Of a stretch of 64,000 nt of DNA, positions 40,987-51,773 are shown in pieces (position 1 is the stretch's first letter; each line of letters opens with the position of its first letter). Under the pieces are notes generated by a model that had not been told where the DNA came from, ran no database searches, and saw only the letters and a program-made list of their open reading frames with translations. This DNA comes from Escherichia coli (GTDB lineage: Bacteria > Pseudomonadota > Gammaproteobacteria > Enterobacterales > Enterobacteriaceae). Made by a program: the position numbers and the translations under genes. Where the stretch lies: contig CP089930.1 of the NCBI GenBank assembly GCA_021307345.1, forward strand, positions 3,906,001 through 3,970,000, given 5' to 3'.

Positions 40987-41229
40987 TGTTTTATCAGGCT
41001 CCTCCAGATAATTGATGTCATGCCGGAAACCCCTGGCGGGGGTATTTTATCGCGATAATTCATTCATATCATCAATAGACAGGGAAGGAAGTAGCAACAT
41101 TAGCGAATTTATCAATGGGTTGATGATTTGAACGACAACAATCTCGTGCTTTCGGGGCAGACAACGAGGAAATGTCATGATATTGTTACACACAAGTAAC
41201 AAAGGGTTTATCTGCATAAGGATTACATC

Positions 41230-41487
41230 ATGATCATGGCGAAGCTGAAGTCAGCAAAGGGGAAGAAGTTTCTCTTTGGTCTGTTGGCGGTTTTCATTAT
41301 TGCGGCGTCAGTTGTGACTCGCGCGACTATCGGCGGTGTTATCGAACAATATAATATTCCGCTTTCTGACTGGACGACATCAATGTATGTGATTCAGTCA
41401 TCGATGATTCTTGTTTATAGTCTGGTCTTTACTGTATTGCTGGCAATCCCGCTGGGAATTTATTTCCTCGGTGGTGATGAGAAGTAA
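41230..41487 (+). CDS. ynaJ: YnaJ, small DUF2534 membrane protein
   Basis: An 85-residue protein with two membrane helices (about 14-32 and 52-78). Family length; function unknown. Confidence 0.88.
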   Translation: MIMAKLKSAKGKKFLFGLLAVFIIAASVVTRATIGGVIEQYNIPLSDWTTSMYVIQSSMILVYSLVFTVLLAIPLGIYFLGGDEK

Positions 41488-41495
41488 ATAAAAGA

Positions 41496-41517
41496 AAGGC
41501 CCGAGATATCGGGCCTT
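41496..41517. terminator. Bidirectional terminator ynaJ/uspE
   Basis: AAGGCCCGA / ATCGGGCCTT stem in the 49-bp gap between the convergent ynaJ and uspE. Confidence 0.8.
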
Positions 41518-41536
41518 GCAATTAATTGATAAACAA

Positions 41537-42487
41537 TTAATCGTCTTCTTCGTCATCCAGTTCTACAGGCGTCTGGTACTGGTCAGGTTTAATCACCAGC
41601 AAATCGCAGCGGAGATGATCAATCACCTGTTCAGCCGTATTACCAAGGAATGCCGCAGAGATACCGGTGCGTCCCACAGTGCCAAGAACGACAATCCCTG
41701 CCTGCAAATGTTCGGCCAGATCTGGAATTACTTCTTCTGGCAGACCTTTTTCAACGTGCGTCATGTTTTCATTAATGCCGAATTTCTGCCGCAGGGCTTT
41801 CATCGCCAGCAAATGTTGTCCACGAATGGCATCGTTATAAACACTTGGATCAAATTCCGGCAGTTCAATGGCAATATTGATAGGTGTTACGGGGTAGGCG
41901 CCAACCAGATGGACTTCGGTGTGATTTACCTGTTCCGCCAGCTCGATCGTTTCTTTCACCAGTTTTTCATTGAGCGCATTATGATATGGCTCTTCACTGG
42001 CGAGATTCACCGCTACCAGCGCCTTACCACCTTCCGGCCACGGCTGGTCTTTCACCATCCACACCGGGCTTGGGCATTTGCGTAACAGGTGCCAGTCGGT
42101 AGGGGTGAAAATAACCGCTTCCAGACGGTCATGTTGGTGCGCCATTTTTAGCACCAGATCGTGCCCACTGCTAACTACTTCCTGAATGATGGCTTCGAAA
42201 GGACGGTTATGCCATACCACTTTAATTTCAATCGGGACGCCAGCGTTGAGATAATACTTTGCCTGCTCATGGATCCAGGCAGTACGCTGGCTGATGACGC
42301 CCTGACGCATAGCGGTACGCTCGTCCGGGGAGAGCAGGGTAGTCATTTCGTATGAGAAGTCATAAATCGGCAAAAAGGCTTTAATTTTGCCACCAATCCG
42401 TTGATGTAAATAAACAGCTCGCCGTAATGCCGGTTGATCGTCCTGGTTAGGATCGATAACAACGAGCATGTTCTGATACATAGCCAT
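41537..42487 (-). CDS. uspE: Universal stress protein E
   Basis: A 316-residue tandem-Usp protein: two universal-stress-protein domains (about 1-150 and 155-300). The second ends with the nucleotide-type [20 protein letters not shown] loop. Acidic C-terminal tail. Start at MAMYQNMLV; the extra 9 codons of the longest ORF were rejected. Involved in stress survival, adhesion and motility in E. coli. Confidence 0.95.
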   Translation of the reverse strand: MAMYQNMLVVIDPNQDDQPALRRAVYLHQRIGGKIKAFLPIYDFSYEMTTLLSPDERTAMRQGVISQRTAWIHEQAKYYLNAGVPIEIKVVWHNRPFEAIIQEVVSSGHDLVLKMAHQHDRLEAVIFTPTDWHLLRKCPSPVWMVKDQPWPEGGKALVAVNLASEEPYHNALNEKLVKETIELAEQVNHTEVHLVGAYPVTPINIAIELPEFDPSVYNDAIRGQHLLAMKALRQKFGINENMTHVEKGLPEEVIPDLAEHLQAGIVVLGTVGRTGISAAFLGNTAEQVIDHLRCDLLVIKPDQYQTPVELDDEEDD

Positions 42488-42638
42488 ACAGGGTCTCCTT
42501 ACAACAACTGTCAACGCAGTTTGTAATTAAAAGATTAACCCATATCTGGTGAATGAAACAGTGATGAACCTTCTGCCAGATCAATAAATCAGAAAAATTT
42601 AATGATATGACAGAAGGATAGTCGATTATGCGGAAAAA

Positions 42639-43391
42639 TCAGGCAACGTTGCGCGTATGACCAGCAAGCTGAGCCAGCGCATCGTTATTTTCGATGGTGA
42701 TGTATTTACCTTTGACCGCCAACATGCCGCTTTTCTGGAAACGACCCAGCAGACGACTGATGGTTTCTACCGTCAGGCCAAGATAGTTACCGATATCGCC
42801 ACGAGTCATCGTCAGGCGGAATTCACGAGGGGAGAAGCCGCGTTGGGCAAAACGACGGGACAGGTTGTAGATAAAAGCAGCCAGGCGTTCTTCTGCATTT
42901 TTCTTCGACAACAACAGGATCATGTCCTGATCGCCTTTGATTTCACCGCTCATCAGACGCATCATCTGCTGACGCAGATTCGGCATTTTACCAGACAGAT
43001 CGTCCAGGGTTTCGAACGGGATTTCACATACCATTGAGGTTTCCAGCGCCTGGGCGAAACTCGGGTGATGACCGCTACCAATAGCGTCAAAACCTACCAG
43101 ATCGCCTGCTAAATGGAAGCCAGTGATTTGCTCGTCGCCTTGCTCTGTGATGGTATAACTTTTAATCGTACCGGAGCGGATGGCATAAAGCGATTTAAGT
43201 TCATCACCAGCCTTAAACAGCGTCTGGCCTTTCTGAATAGGCTTCTTTCGCTCGATGATATTATCAAGCTGATCAAGCTCATGTTCGTTGAGTGTGAACG
43301 GGATGCAAAGCTGACTGATGCTGCAATCCTGGCAATGGATAGCACAACCGCCAGACTGAATGCGCCGTATAATTCGCTTTTCCGGGATCAT
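42639..43391 (-). CDS. fnr: FNR, oxygen-sensing transcription factor
   Basis: The 250-residue anaerobic regulator. The [4Fe-4S] ligands Cys20, Cys23, Cys29 are visible near the N terminus, with the fourth in the cNMP-like domain (SMVCEIP). C-terminal [25 protein letters not shown]. Start [10 protein letters not shown]. One of its own targets, fnrS, is about 8 kb downstream. Confidence 0.98.
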
Positions 43392-43585
43392 AGGTCTGCT
43401 CAAGCCGTAATTGATATTTGTCAATTTTAACATCTTTTTAGGGAGCAAGTAAGTCTAAGCAAACCTTAACAGCGGAGAATTCCGATAATAGATGTAAATT
43501 TATGTCTATCCCTTTGAAAAGCTTTAAATTGTTAAGGGTAACTTTACATAAAACTGTGAAAAAATCGGCACAAATTGTTTAAGGT

Positions 43586-44101
43586 TTACAGTAGCAGATA
43601 GCCTTCATGGCGCAATAACCACTCTTTTCGCTGCACTCCGCCTGCATATCCTGTCATCGTGCCGTTTCGTCCAATAACCCGGTGGCAAGGGACGACGATG
43701 CTGATCGGATTAGAGCCATTTGCTGCGCCAACGGCACGCGCTGCACCTGGTCGACCCAGATATTCAGCCAGTTGACCGTAATGCATTACCTGCCCGCAGG
43801 GGATAGTGCGCAGTGCCTTCCAGACTTCGCGCTGAAATGGCGTGCCTCCCGTGGCGGTAGGAAGCGTATCAATAATGCTAAGATTCCCGGCGAAATAGTC
43901 ACGAAGCTTGTCGCTTAAACCACCTGGGTTGGTGGCAGAAATGCGCTTATAACCTTCTTTGCGATAATGGATGTCCAGCAGCTGCACCATGCGTTCGCTG
44001 TACTCTTCCCATTCAACCGCCCGCAGACGAAATTGTTCATCGCAGATCACCCACAGCGGTCCCAGTGGCGTGGCAATTTTTTCTTCAAGTAATCTCAGCA
44101 T
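43586..44101 (-). CDS. ogt: O6-alkylguanine-DNA alkyltransferase (constitutive)
   Basis: A 171-residue suicide methyltransferase repairing O6-alkylguanine and O4-alkylthymine. Acceptor Cys139 in [13 protein letters not shown]-binding helix around [14 protein letters not shown]. Start MLRLLEEKI gives the standard length. Confidence 0.96.
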   Translation of the reverse strand: MLRLLEEKIATPLGPLWVICDEQFRLRAVEWEEYSERMVQLLDIHYRKEGYKRISATNPGGLSDKLRDYFAGNLSIIDTLPTATGGTPFQREVWKALRTIPCGQVMHYGQLAEYLGRPGAARAVGAANGSNPISIVVPCHRVIGRNGTMTGYAGGVQRKEWLLRHEGYLLL

Positions 44102-44118
44102 CCGTTCTCTCTTAAGGC

Positions 44119-44268
44119 TTAAGACAAACGTGGGTAAATCCCCGAACCAATAGGCAGACCGATAAGATACCACGCCAGCAACATTAGCAGCCATACCACC
44201 AAAAAGATTAAGACTAACAAAGAGTAAGTAGCTGGTTTCGCGTCTGGTTTGTCGCAGTCTGGTAGCAT
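44119..44268 (-). CDS. Candidate small single-pass membrane protein
   Basis: A 49-codon ORF starting [11 protein letters not shown] with one strong hydrophobic helix ([20 protein letters not shown]) and a short tail. It ends 17 bp before the ogt start, same strand, so could be co-transcribed. No strong Shine-Dalgarno for this ATG; a TTG 14 codons upstream (44310) is the alternative. Unrecognised. Confidence 0.5.
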   Translation of the reverse strand: MLPDCDKPDAKPATYSLLVLIFLVVWLLMLLAWYLIGLPIGSGIYPRLS

Positions 44269-44471
44269 AAAGCGATTTTTTGATTTTTCAGCCTGAAGAA
44301 ATGAGGGCAATCCTTCACATGGATCGAGGCTGGAATAATTCCAGTCAGCGAAATTTTACCGAAGGCGACCTGTTATTTGATTCAGCAGCGTGATAGCCGC
44401 CAGGCACCACTGATCTCGTCATTCATCACCCAATCCCGGCGAGAATGTGGTTATTTACAGAGCTAAAAATG

Positions 44472-44568
44472 AATAAAAAAATAGAGCCTGTCGACATCCG
44501 CCAGACTCTACAGTACACACATCAGTGCATCCGCGTCTTAAATCCGGCCTGGGTTCCTCGTGACCGGT
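44472..44568 (-). ncRNA. mcaS: McaS small regulatory RNA
   Basis: The minus strand reads ACCGG... at 44568 through GCCGGATTTAAGACGCGG and a terminator stem (AGAGTCTGGCGG...GGCTCT) ending in a T7 tract at about 44474. This is McaS (IsrA), an Hfq-binding sRNA that represses csgD, activates flhD and pga, and titrates CsrA through GGA motifs; two GGA sites are retained. A TATAAC -10 (44575-44580) sits 7 bp before the 5' end. The first 25 nt differ from the K-12 sequence I remember. The flanking 44269-44471 and 44569-44638 stretches show no gene. Confidence 0.88.
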
Positions 44569-44638
44569 GACAGTGTTATAACGGTTTTGCCCATCCGTTG
44601 CCAATTTTCTTCAGTGACAGATTTCACGAAAATATAAG

Positions 44639-45454
44639 TTAAATCATTCGTCTCGTGATTGCATAATCATGCATCGCTAATCGACTGGTAAATTTACCGG
44701 GCGAGTAACCCGTTCGACGCTTAAACATATTGCCGAACGATTCGGCTGAGGCATAGCCCAGACGATGGGCAATTTTGGCCAACGAATATCCATCATCAAG
44801 AAGCGTTACTGCAGAAATAACGTGCATTTGCTGAACCCAGTGGCGAAATGTTAATCCCGTTTCTTTAACAAATAAGCGCATGAGTGTACGGCTACTGACG
44901 TTAATTTTATCCGCCAGATTATCCAGTGTTGGCAGATACCCTTGGTTGTTTAGCAAATTCTCACAAAGCTGCTGTAGCCGCTCATCATTTGGCCAGGGGA
45001 GTTCAAGTAACATTTTCACCCCCATTTTTATTTCCTGAAGTATCAGTGTCTCGAGGGCTGAAAAACGTAACTGTTGTTTATCTGTGGTATTTTGCGACGG
45101 CGGAAGTTGGTTAATTGCAATTAGTAATTCCCTTAACAGGGGTGAAATACCGGTCATGAAGCAAACTTTTCCCAGCGTTTCACTTTCCGCTTCTGAAACC
45201 AGTACGGTTTTTAAAAGTACGTTGCCCGTCGCAACAAACTTATGCGGCATTTGTGGAGGCAGCCAAAGCGCGCTGCTGGCATGGACTAGCCAGACGCTTT
45301 CTCCAGCCCATACACGAACGACGCCTTCAGCCGGGTAAAGCAACTGGGCATAGAGATGTTTATGCCAGGGAACTGTGCCTCCATTCAGATGTTCCGAATC
45401 CAGTCCGATAATGTGATGCCCTGGTGATGCTTTGGGTTGCAGTGTGATTGTCAT
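44639..45454 (-). CDS. AraC-family regulator, NimR-like
   Basis: A 271-residue AraC-type activator: N-terminal cupin (about 15-90, with VPWHKHLYAQLLYP) and a C-terminal pair of HTHs (LDNLADKINVSSRTLMRLF and SLAKIAHRLGYASAESFGNMF). It is divergent from the efflux pair across 96 bp and probably controls it. Not in the K-12 order at this site; exact name not assigned. Confidence 0.82.
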   Translation of the reverse strand: MTITLQPKASPGHHIIGLDSEHLNGGTVPWHKHLYAQLLYPAEGVVRVWAGESVWLVHASSALWLPPQMPHKFVATGNVLLKTVLVSEAESETLGKVCFMTGISPLLRELLIAINQLPPSQNTTDKQQLRFSALETLILQEIKMGVKMLLELPWPNDERLQQLCENLLNNQGYLPTLDNLADKINVSSRTLMRLFVKETGLTFRHWVQQMHVISAVTLLDDGYSLAKIAHRLGYASAESFGNMFKRRTGYSPGKFTSRLAMHDYAITRRMI

Positions 45455-45550
45455 TTACAGTAGGTATTTTGTCAGAAATCATCAAATAAGCCATGTTAAA
45501 TTTTAAATATGACGTATGCAAGTTTCCGGATATATACGGTGTAAAGAGTG

Positions 45551-46579
45551 ATGATAATTTCTAAAAAACAGCTTATTGGGGTGGTTGCGATCGGTATTCT
45601 TTTGGCTGGCGTTGTCTTTTTTATCTGGTGGGTAAGCAAAGGAAGATTTATACAGACGACGGATGATGCTTACATTGGCGGTAATATCACCACGGTGGCA
45701 AGTAAAGTTTCTGGTTATATTTCTGCTATAGAGGTGCGCGATAATCAGAGCGTAAAAAAAGGCGATATTATCCTGCGTCTCGATGATCGGGATTATCGTG
45801 CAAATGTCGCCAGGCTTGAGGCAAAAATAAAAAGTAGCAAAGCCAATCTCGAAAGTATTCAAGCCACTATTGCGATGCAGCAGTCGATAATTCAAAGTGC
45901 CAGTGAAACATGGCAGGCAGTAAAACATGAGGCGCAAAAGCGCCTGCGAGATACTGAACGTTATGAAAAACTCGCACAATCAGCGGCAATATCGCAACAA
46001 ATTATTGATAACGCCAGGTTTGACTACCAGCAGGCCGCAGCAAAGGAGCGCAAAGCCGCGAACGATTTCCTGGTGGAGAAGCAACGGCTGGCGGTTTTAT
46101 CTGCTCAGGAAGAAAATGCACGTGCGAGTATCGAAGAAGTTCAGGCCGCTCTGACTCAGGCACTACTGGATCTGGAATATACCCTTGTTCGTGCGCCGAT
46201 TGATGGCATTGTTGCAAACCGCAGCGCCCATACAGGCAGTTGGGTGGAGGGCGGCACATCGTTAGTTTCACTAGTACCAGTCAGTGAGTTGTGGGTTGAT
46301 GCAAATTTTAAAGAAAACCAAATAGCGGGAATGAAGCCTGGAATGAAGGCTGAGATCCGCGCAGATGTGCTCAAAGGGAAAGTGTTCAAGGGCTATGTTG
46401 AGAGTCTCGCCCCAGCGACAGGTGCCAGTTTCAGTTTGATCCCGATAGAAAATGCCACCGGAAATTTTACCAAAATTGTCCAGCGTGTTCCGGTACGGAT
46501 TGCCTTTGACAGGCCAACAGAATTAAAGCAACTCCTTCGTCCGGGGTTGTCAGTCACTGTTAGTATTGATGAAAAATGA
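45551..46579 (+). CDS. EmrA-like membrane-fusion efflux protein
   Basis: A 342-residue HlyD/EmrA-family periplasmic adaptor: N-terminal membrane anchor (about 7-28), biotinyl-lipoyl halves (TTDDAYIGGNITTVASKVSGYI and LVRAPIDGIVANRSAHTGSWV) separated by a long coiled-coil hairpin (about 95-205). Expected to couple an MFS pump to an outer-membrane channel. The 3' end overlaps the permease start. A GTG three bases earlier is an alternative start. Confidence 0.85.
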   Translation: MIISKKQLIGVVAIGILLAGVVFFIWWVSKGRFIQTTDDAYIGGNITTVASKVSGYISAIEVRDNQSVKKGDIILRLDDRDYRANVARLEAKIKSSKANLESIQATIAMQQSIIQSASETWQAVKHEAQKRLRDTERYEKLAQSAAISQQIIDNARFDYQQAAAKERKAANDFLVEKQRLAVLSAQEENARASIEEVQAALTQALLDLEYTLVRAPIDGIVANRSAHTGSWVEGGTSLVSLVPVSELWVDANFKENQIAGMKPGMKAEIRADVLKGKVFKGYVESLAPATGASFSLIPIENATGNFTKIVQRVPVRIAFDRPTELKQLLRPGLSVTVSIDEK

Positions 46580-48098
46580 TGATGGGGATGGCTATGCGTA
46601 AACATATTGCCTTCGCCAGTATGTGTATTGGGTTATTTATTGCTCAGCTTGATATTCAAATTGTTTCGTCATCCCTAAATGAAATAGGTGGTGGTCTGTC
46701 CGCAGGTAAAGACGAAATGGCCTGGCTTCAGACCAGCTATTTAATTGCTGAGATTATTATTATTCCGCTCTCTGGGTGGCTGTCACAGGTATTTTCCACT
46801 CGTTGGCTTTTTACGCTATCTGCGGGAATATTTACTTTAATGAGTATCGCTTGTGGTCTTGCATGGAATATTCAGAGCATGATTTTGTTTCGTGCTTTAC
46901 AGGGAGCTGCTGGCGCATCCATGATCCCTTTAGTTTTCACGACGGCATTTATTTATTACCAGGGCAAAGAGTTGGGGTTGGCTGCTGCGGTAGTCAGTGC
47001 GCTGGCCTCATTGTCACCGACGCTAGGGCCAACTCTGGGGGGCTGGATCACTGATAACCTCGACTGGCGATGGCTATTTTATATCAATATATTACCGGGC
47101 ATATATTTAGTTTTGAGTATTCCTTTTCTGGTTAATTTTGATAAACCTGATCTCTCTTTACTGAAAGTTGCTGATTATCCTGGTATTATTCTGTTGGCTC
47201 TGACACTAGGATGTCTGGAATATACCCTTGAAGAAGGAGCGCGCTGGGGATGGTTGAATGACAATACTATTTTGCTGACATCAGTTCTGGCATTGGTGAG
47301 TTTTATTTTATTTGCTGCGCGTACACTTACAATATCCAATCCGATCATGGATCTTCATGCTTTTAAGGATAAAAATTTTACGCTGGGATGTTTTTTTCTT
47401 TTTCTGGAGGAGTTGGGGTATTCTCTACTGTATATTTAATACCTGTATTTTTGGGGCGGGTTCGCGGATTAAATGCCGAAGAGATAGGTTTTGCCGTTTG
47501 CACAACAGGTATCTTCCAGTTACTTTCTGTTCCTTTTTACTTCTGGTTAACTAAAAAAATAAATCTGCGATGGCTGTTGATGGCGGGGCTGGGGGGATTT
47601 GTGTTTTCAATGTATCTTTTTACCCCTATAACCCACGAATGGGGATGGCAGGAGTTACTGTTTCCACAGGCCATCAGAGGGATTTCGCAGCAGTTTGCGA
47701 TGGCTCCCATCGTAACATTAACGCTGGGAAGAATTCCCAAAGAACGGCTGAAGTTAGCCTCAGGTGTATTTAATTTAACACGTAATCTTGGGGGCGCGAT
47801 TGGTATTGCCCTGTGTGGCACTATTCTCAATAACCGAACTAATTTTCATTTTTTGAGAATGGGTGAAAAAATGGTTTCTGTTCCCCATACGGTGAATGAC
47901 TTCATTTCCAGAAGTGCTTTATTTTTTAATCGCAGTGGAAGTGACCAGACATCGGAAATACTGGCTTCAACCAAATTGTTGAGTCAATTGATGTTGCGGG
48001 AGGCACAAACTATGGCATTTTCGGATACCTTTCTGCTAATCAGTGGTCTGTTACTCATCGCATTTATGTTGACTCCTGCGATGAACAAATCACCCTGA
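46576..48098 (+). pseudogene. EmrB-like MFS (DHA2) permease, frameshifted
   Basis: Two ORFs (46576-47439 and 47388-48098) together encode one about 506-residue 14-helix drug:H+ antiporter of the EmrB type. The N-terminal piece has the family motifs around FIAQLDIQIVSSSLNEI, FRALQGAAGASMIP and TLGPTLGGW. The frames meet at a run of seven T at about 47389-47395. Eight T would restore GCFFSFSGGVGVF in one frame. This is a one-base loss, a sequencing error, or a slippery T-TTT-TTT site allowing -1 frameshifting. Several Met codons near 46576-46594 make the exact start uncertain. Confidence 0.8.
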
Positions 48099-48271
48099 TC
48101 GGATGCCGGTGCTGAATTAAACCCGGTCTAAACTGTTCGATACTGTCACCAGGCTAGTATAAAATGCCCCGCCTGTGCAGACACCAGCAGGTATGGAGCA
48201 AAGTATTGTTTCAATCTGTGAAGTGAACGATGCAGCAAATATCAGACGTGTGAAGGTGCATAGGAGGTTAC

Positions 48272-48835
48272 ATGAACCTTGACGACAAATCGCTGTTTCT
48301 TGACGCCATGGAAGATGTCCAGCCACTGAAGCGCGCTACAGATGTCCACTGGCATCCAACGCGTAACCAACGTGCGCCGCAGCGTATCGACACGCTGCAA
48401 CTTGATAATTTCCTTACTACTGGATTTCTCGACATCATCCCGCGAAGCCAGCCGCTGGAGTTTCGGCGAGAAGGGTTGCAACATGGGGTGCTGGATAAGT
48501 TACGCAGCGGTAAATATCCGCAGCAGGCCAGCCTGAATCTTCTACGTCAGCCGGTGGAAGAGTGCCGCAAAATGGTGTTCATTTTTATTCAACAGGCATT
48601 GGCGGATGGTTTACGTAACGTGCTGATTATTCATGGCAAAGGGCGGGACGATAAATCGCACGCCAACATTGTTCGCAGCTATGTGGCGCGCTGGCTGACT
48701 GAATTTGATGATGTCCAGGCATATTGTACCGCGCTACCGCATCATGGCGGCAGCGGGGCGTGTTACGTCGCACTCCGTAAAACGGCGCAGGCGAAGCAGG
48801 AAAACTGGGAGCGCCACGCTAAACGCAGCCGTTGA
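48272..48835 (+). CDS. smrA: SmrA (YdaL), Smr-domain DNA endonuclease
   Basis: A 187-residue protein with a C-terminal Smr domain (about 80-170), including the conserved LIIHGKGRDDKSHANIVR motif and ALPHHGGSGACYVAL. The stand-alone Smr protein of E. coli has DNA nicking activity. GGAGG Shine-Dalgarno upstream of the ATG. Confidence 0.93.
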   Translation: MNLDDKSLFLDAMEDVQPLKRATDVHWHPTRNQRAPQRIDTLQLDNFLTTGFLDIIPRSQPLEFRREGLQHGVLDKLRSGKYPQQASLNLLRQPVEECRKMVFIFIQQALADGLRNVLIIHGKGRDDKSHANIVRSYVARWLTEFDDVQAYCTALPHHGGSGACYVALRKTAQAKQENWERHAKRSR

Positions 48836-48855
48836 TCACGGGACGCTTCCGTGGC

Positions 48856-50088
48856 TTATGCTGCCAGCACGCGGTTGCGTCCATCATTTTTTGCCCGATA
48901 CAACGCATCATCGACCCGTTTAAACAGTTCATCGATACTTTCATTTCCTTCGTGATGCGCCACGCCAATACTGACGGTGAAGCGCGGCAAGCCCGAAATG
49001 CTCACTTTTGCCACGCTCAAGCGGATCGTTTCAGCCAAGGAAAGTGCAGTATCCAGAGGGGTTCTGGGCAATAATAAGACGAACTCTTCACCACCCCAGC
49101 GAAACACCAAATCGCCTTTGCGGGCGCTGCTTTCGAGTGTACGGGCAAGCGTGCATAACACTTCATCCCCTTTCTGATGACCGTATAAGTCATTGATATG
49201 TTTAAAACGATCGGTGTCGATGAGCAACAAACTGTAGTCCTGAGCGATTGCCAGGTGCTGCATCTGTCCTGGGTCAGTTATGTGGTAAAACTGTCGACGG
49301 TTAAGTAACCCCGTTAGCGCATCATGGTGGGCAGCATGTTCCAGCTGTTCCTCCAGCCTTTTTTGCTCAGTAATATCATGTACGATACATAACATTAACC
49401 TGTCACCGTAAATCTCAATTGGCCCAGCATAAGTTTGTACGTGTCGAACGGAACCATCTGCCAGTTTATGGACAAAATTGAGGGGTTTATGCCCGCCGGG
49501 CAAACGTGAAATTTCATGCATGACAGGCATAACGCGACGCCCAAGCATATTAATTTCCCAGGTGTGTTTCTGACACATTGTTTCATGGTTATAGCCATAG
49601 AAATTAAGCGCGGCCAGATTAGCATCGACGATTTGGCCATCACGCGAGGGATCTATCAACAACATTGGCGCGGAGTTAGTCAGAAAAAAACGAGCATAAA
49701 ACCCTTGTTTTTTACGTTGATAATTCGCTGAACGGCTGGCCTTTAAACCCAGAGTTGCGGGTGTTTCCATTCCTTCAAATATAATGACTTTTCCAGTGTC
49801 ACTAATCTCGTTGAGGGTCAACCGACAGCTTAATGCTGTATCTTCACCATTACGCTGGACAGTGAGGATTTCTACAATATCAAGCTGGTTATGCACGTCT
49901 GTCAGGTATTTTGGCAGTTCGTTTTGCGAGGAGATGGAATAGAGCCCGGTACGTAGCTGACTAAAAGTGCGTTCTTGCATCAACAGTCGCGCAGCACTAT
50001 TGGCATAAATTAATTTTTCCTCGAAAGGGGAAACGATCCAGACAGGACTTGTTAATAAGTCCAGAGTATTGAAGTTGTGCGTAGTCAT
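48856..50088 (-). CDS. dgcM: Diguanylate cyclase DgcM
   Basis: A 410-residue PAS-GGDEF enzyme making c-di-GMP from GTP. An N-terminal PAS-like region, a second PAS (about 125-245), and the cyclase domain with an active RWGGEEFVLL motif (about 250-410). With PdeR and MlrA it drives csgD and curli; PdeR binds and inhibits it. Convergent with smrA. Confidence 0.96.
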   Translation of the reverse strand: MTTHNFNTLDLLTSPVWIVSPFEEKLIYANSAARLLMQERTFSQLRTGLYSISSQNELPKYLTDVHNQLDIVEILTVQRNGEDTALSCRLTLNEISDTGKVIIFEGMETPATLGLKASRSANYQRKKQGFYARFFLTNSAPMLLIDPSRDGQIVDANLAALNFYGYNHETMCQKHTWEINMLGRRVMPVMHEISRLPGGHKPLNFVHKLADGSVRHVQTYAGPIEIYGDRLMLCIVHDITEQKRLEEQLEHAAHHDALTGLLNRRQFYHITDPGQMQHLAIAQDYSLLLIDTDRFKHINDLYGHQKGDEVLCTLARTLESSARKGDLVFRWGGEEFVLLLPRTPLDTALSLAETIRLSVAKVSISGLPRFTVSIGVAHHEGNESIDELFKRVDDALYRAKNDGRNRVLAA

Positions 50089-50294
50089 TGAAATCCCGTT
50101 ATTTTTATCAATCTTTTGTTACTACCTGATCGCAAAAATGCCACGACAAATGATCAGATAATTCTGATAATGATAGACGCTATTTAACGCTTTACACGTT
50201 TTCAAATCAGGAAAAGTATTTTGCTTTCTGTATTTAATTTTGACAGGATTTTATTAATCATTTCAGGGTAATGGGGTGATGAGATTTTGCGTAA

Positions 50295-51329
<1,035 letters not shown>

Positions 51330-51375
51330 CAAAAGAAAATTTGTCTACTTCCTGTATACAAAAACGCCGTAAAGT

Positions 51376-51389
51376 TTGAGCGAAGTCAA
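51376..51389 (+). promoter_or_regulatory. FNR site of fnrS
   Basis: TTGAG-N4-GTCAA, one mismatch per half from the FNR consensus TTGAT-N4-ATCAA, centred about 42 bp before the fnrS 5' end, a class II position. Confidence 0.85.
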
Positions 51390-51424
51390 TAAACTCTCTA
51401 CCCATTCAGGGCAATATCTTCCTC

Positions 51425-51546
51425 GCAGGTGAATGCAACGTCAAGCGATGGGCGTTGCGCTCCATATTGTCTTACTTCCTTTTTTGAATTACTGCATAGC
51501 ACAATTGATTCGTACGACGCCGACTTAGATGAGTCGGCTTTTTTTT
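51425..51546 (+). ncRNA. fnrS: FnrS small regulatory RNA
   Basis: A 122-nt RNA from GCAGGTGAATGC to a terminator stem (GCCGACTTAGATGAGTCGGC) ending in T8. FnrS is an Hfq-dependent sRNA induced by FNR without oxygen; it represses aerobic-metabolism mRNAs such as sodB, maeA and cydD with seed regions at both the 5' end and the middle. The sequence is essentially the K-12 form. Confidence 0.95.
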
Positions 51547-51603
51547 GCCTGTTATTTGTCAGCGTCTACCCTTTAAGAGTCCACCCAATGACCGGAGGGA
51601 AAT

Positions 51604-51744
51604 ATGACGACACTCATTTATTTGCAAATTCCTGTGCCTGATCCGATTCCTCGTCCGCAACCTATGCCCGACCCGCCGCCAGATGAAGAACCGATTAAAT
51701 TGTCGCATCGTGAGCGTAGATCTGCGAGGATACGCGCCTGCTAA
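51604..51744 (+). CDS. Small proline-rich protein between fnrS and dbpA
   Basis: A 46-residue ORF with a strong GGAGGG Shine-Dalgarno 4-5 bp before the ATG. The sequence begins MTTLIYLQIPVPDPIPRP, is very rich in Pro/Asp in the middle (PMPDPPPDEEP) and ends with a basic helix (SHRERRSARIRAC). It starts 58 bp past the fnrS terminator and ends 29 bp before dbpA. No family recognised. Confidence 0.65.
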   Translation: MTTLIYLQIPVPDPIPRPQPMPDPPPDEEPIKLSHRERRSARIRAC

Positions 51745-51773
51745 TTTTGCGTCGATGACCACGAGAATAGATT

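Noticed and set aside
47388-48098. Separate 236-codon MFS gene
   Set aside because: It starts inside a transmembrane stretch without a ribosome site and is the second half of the frameshifted permease.
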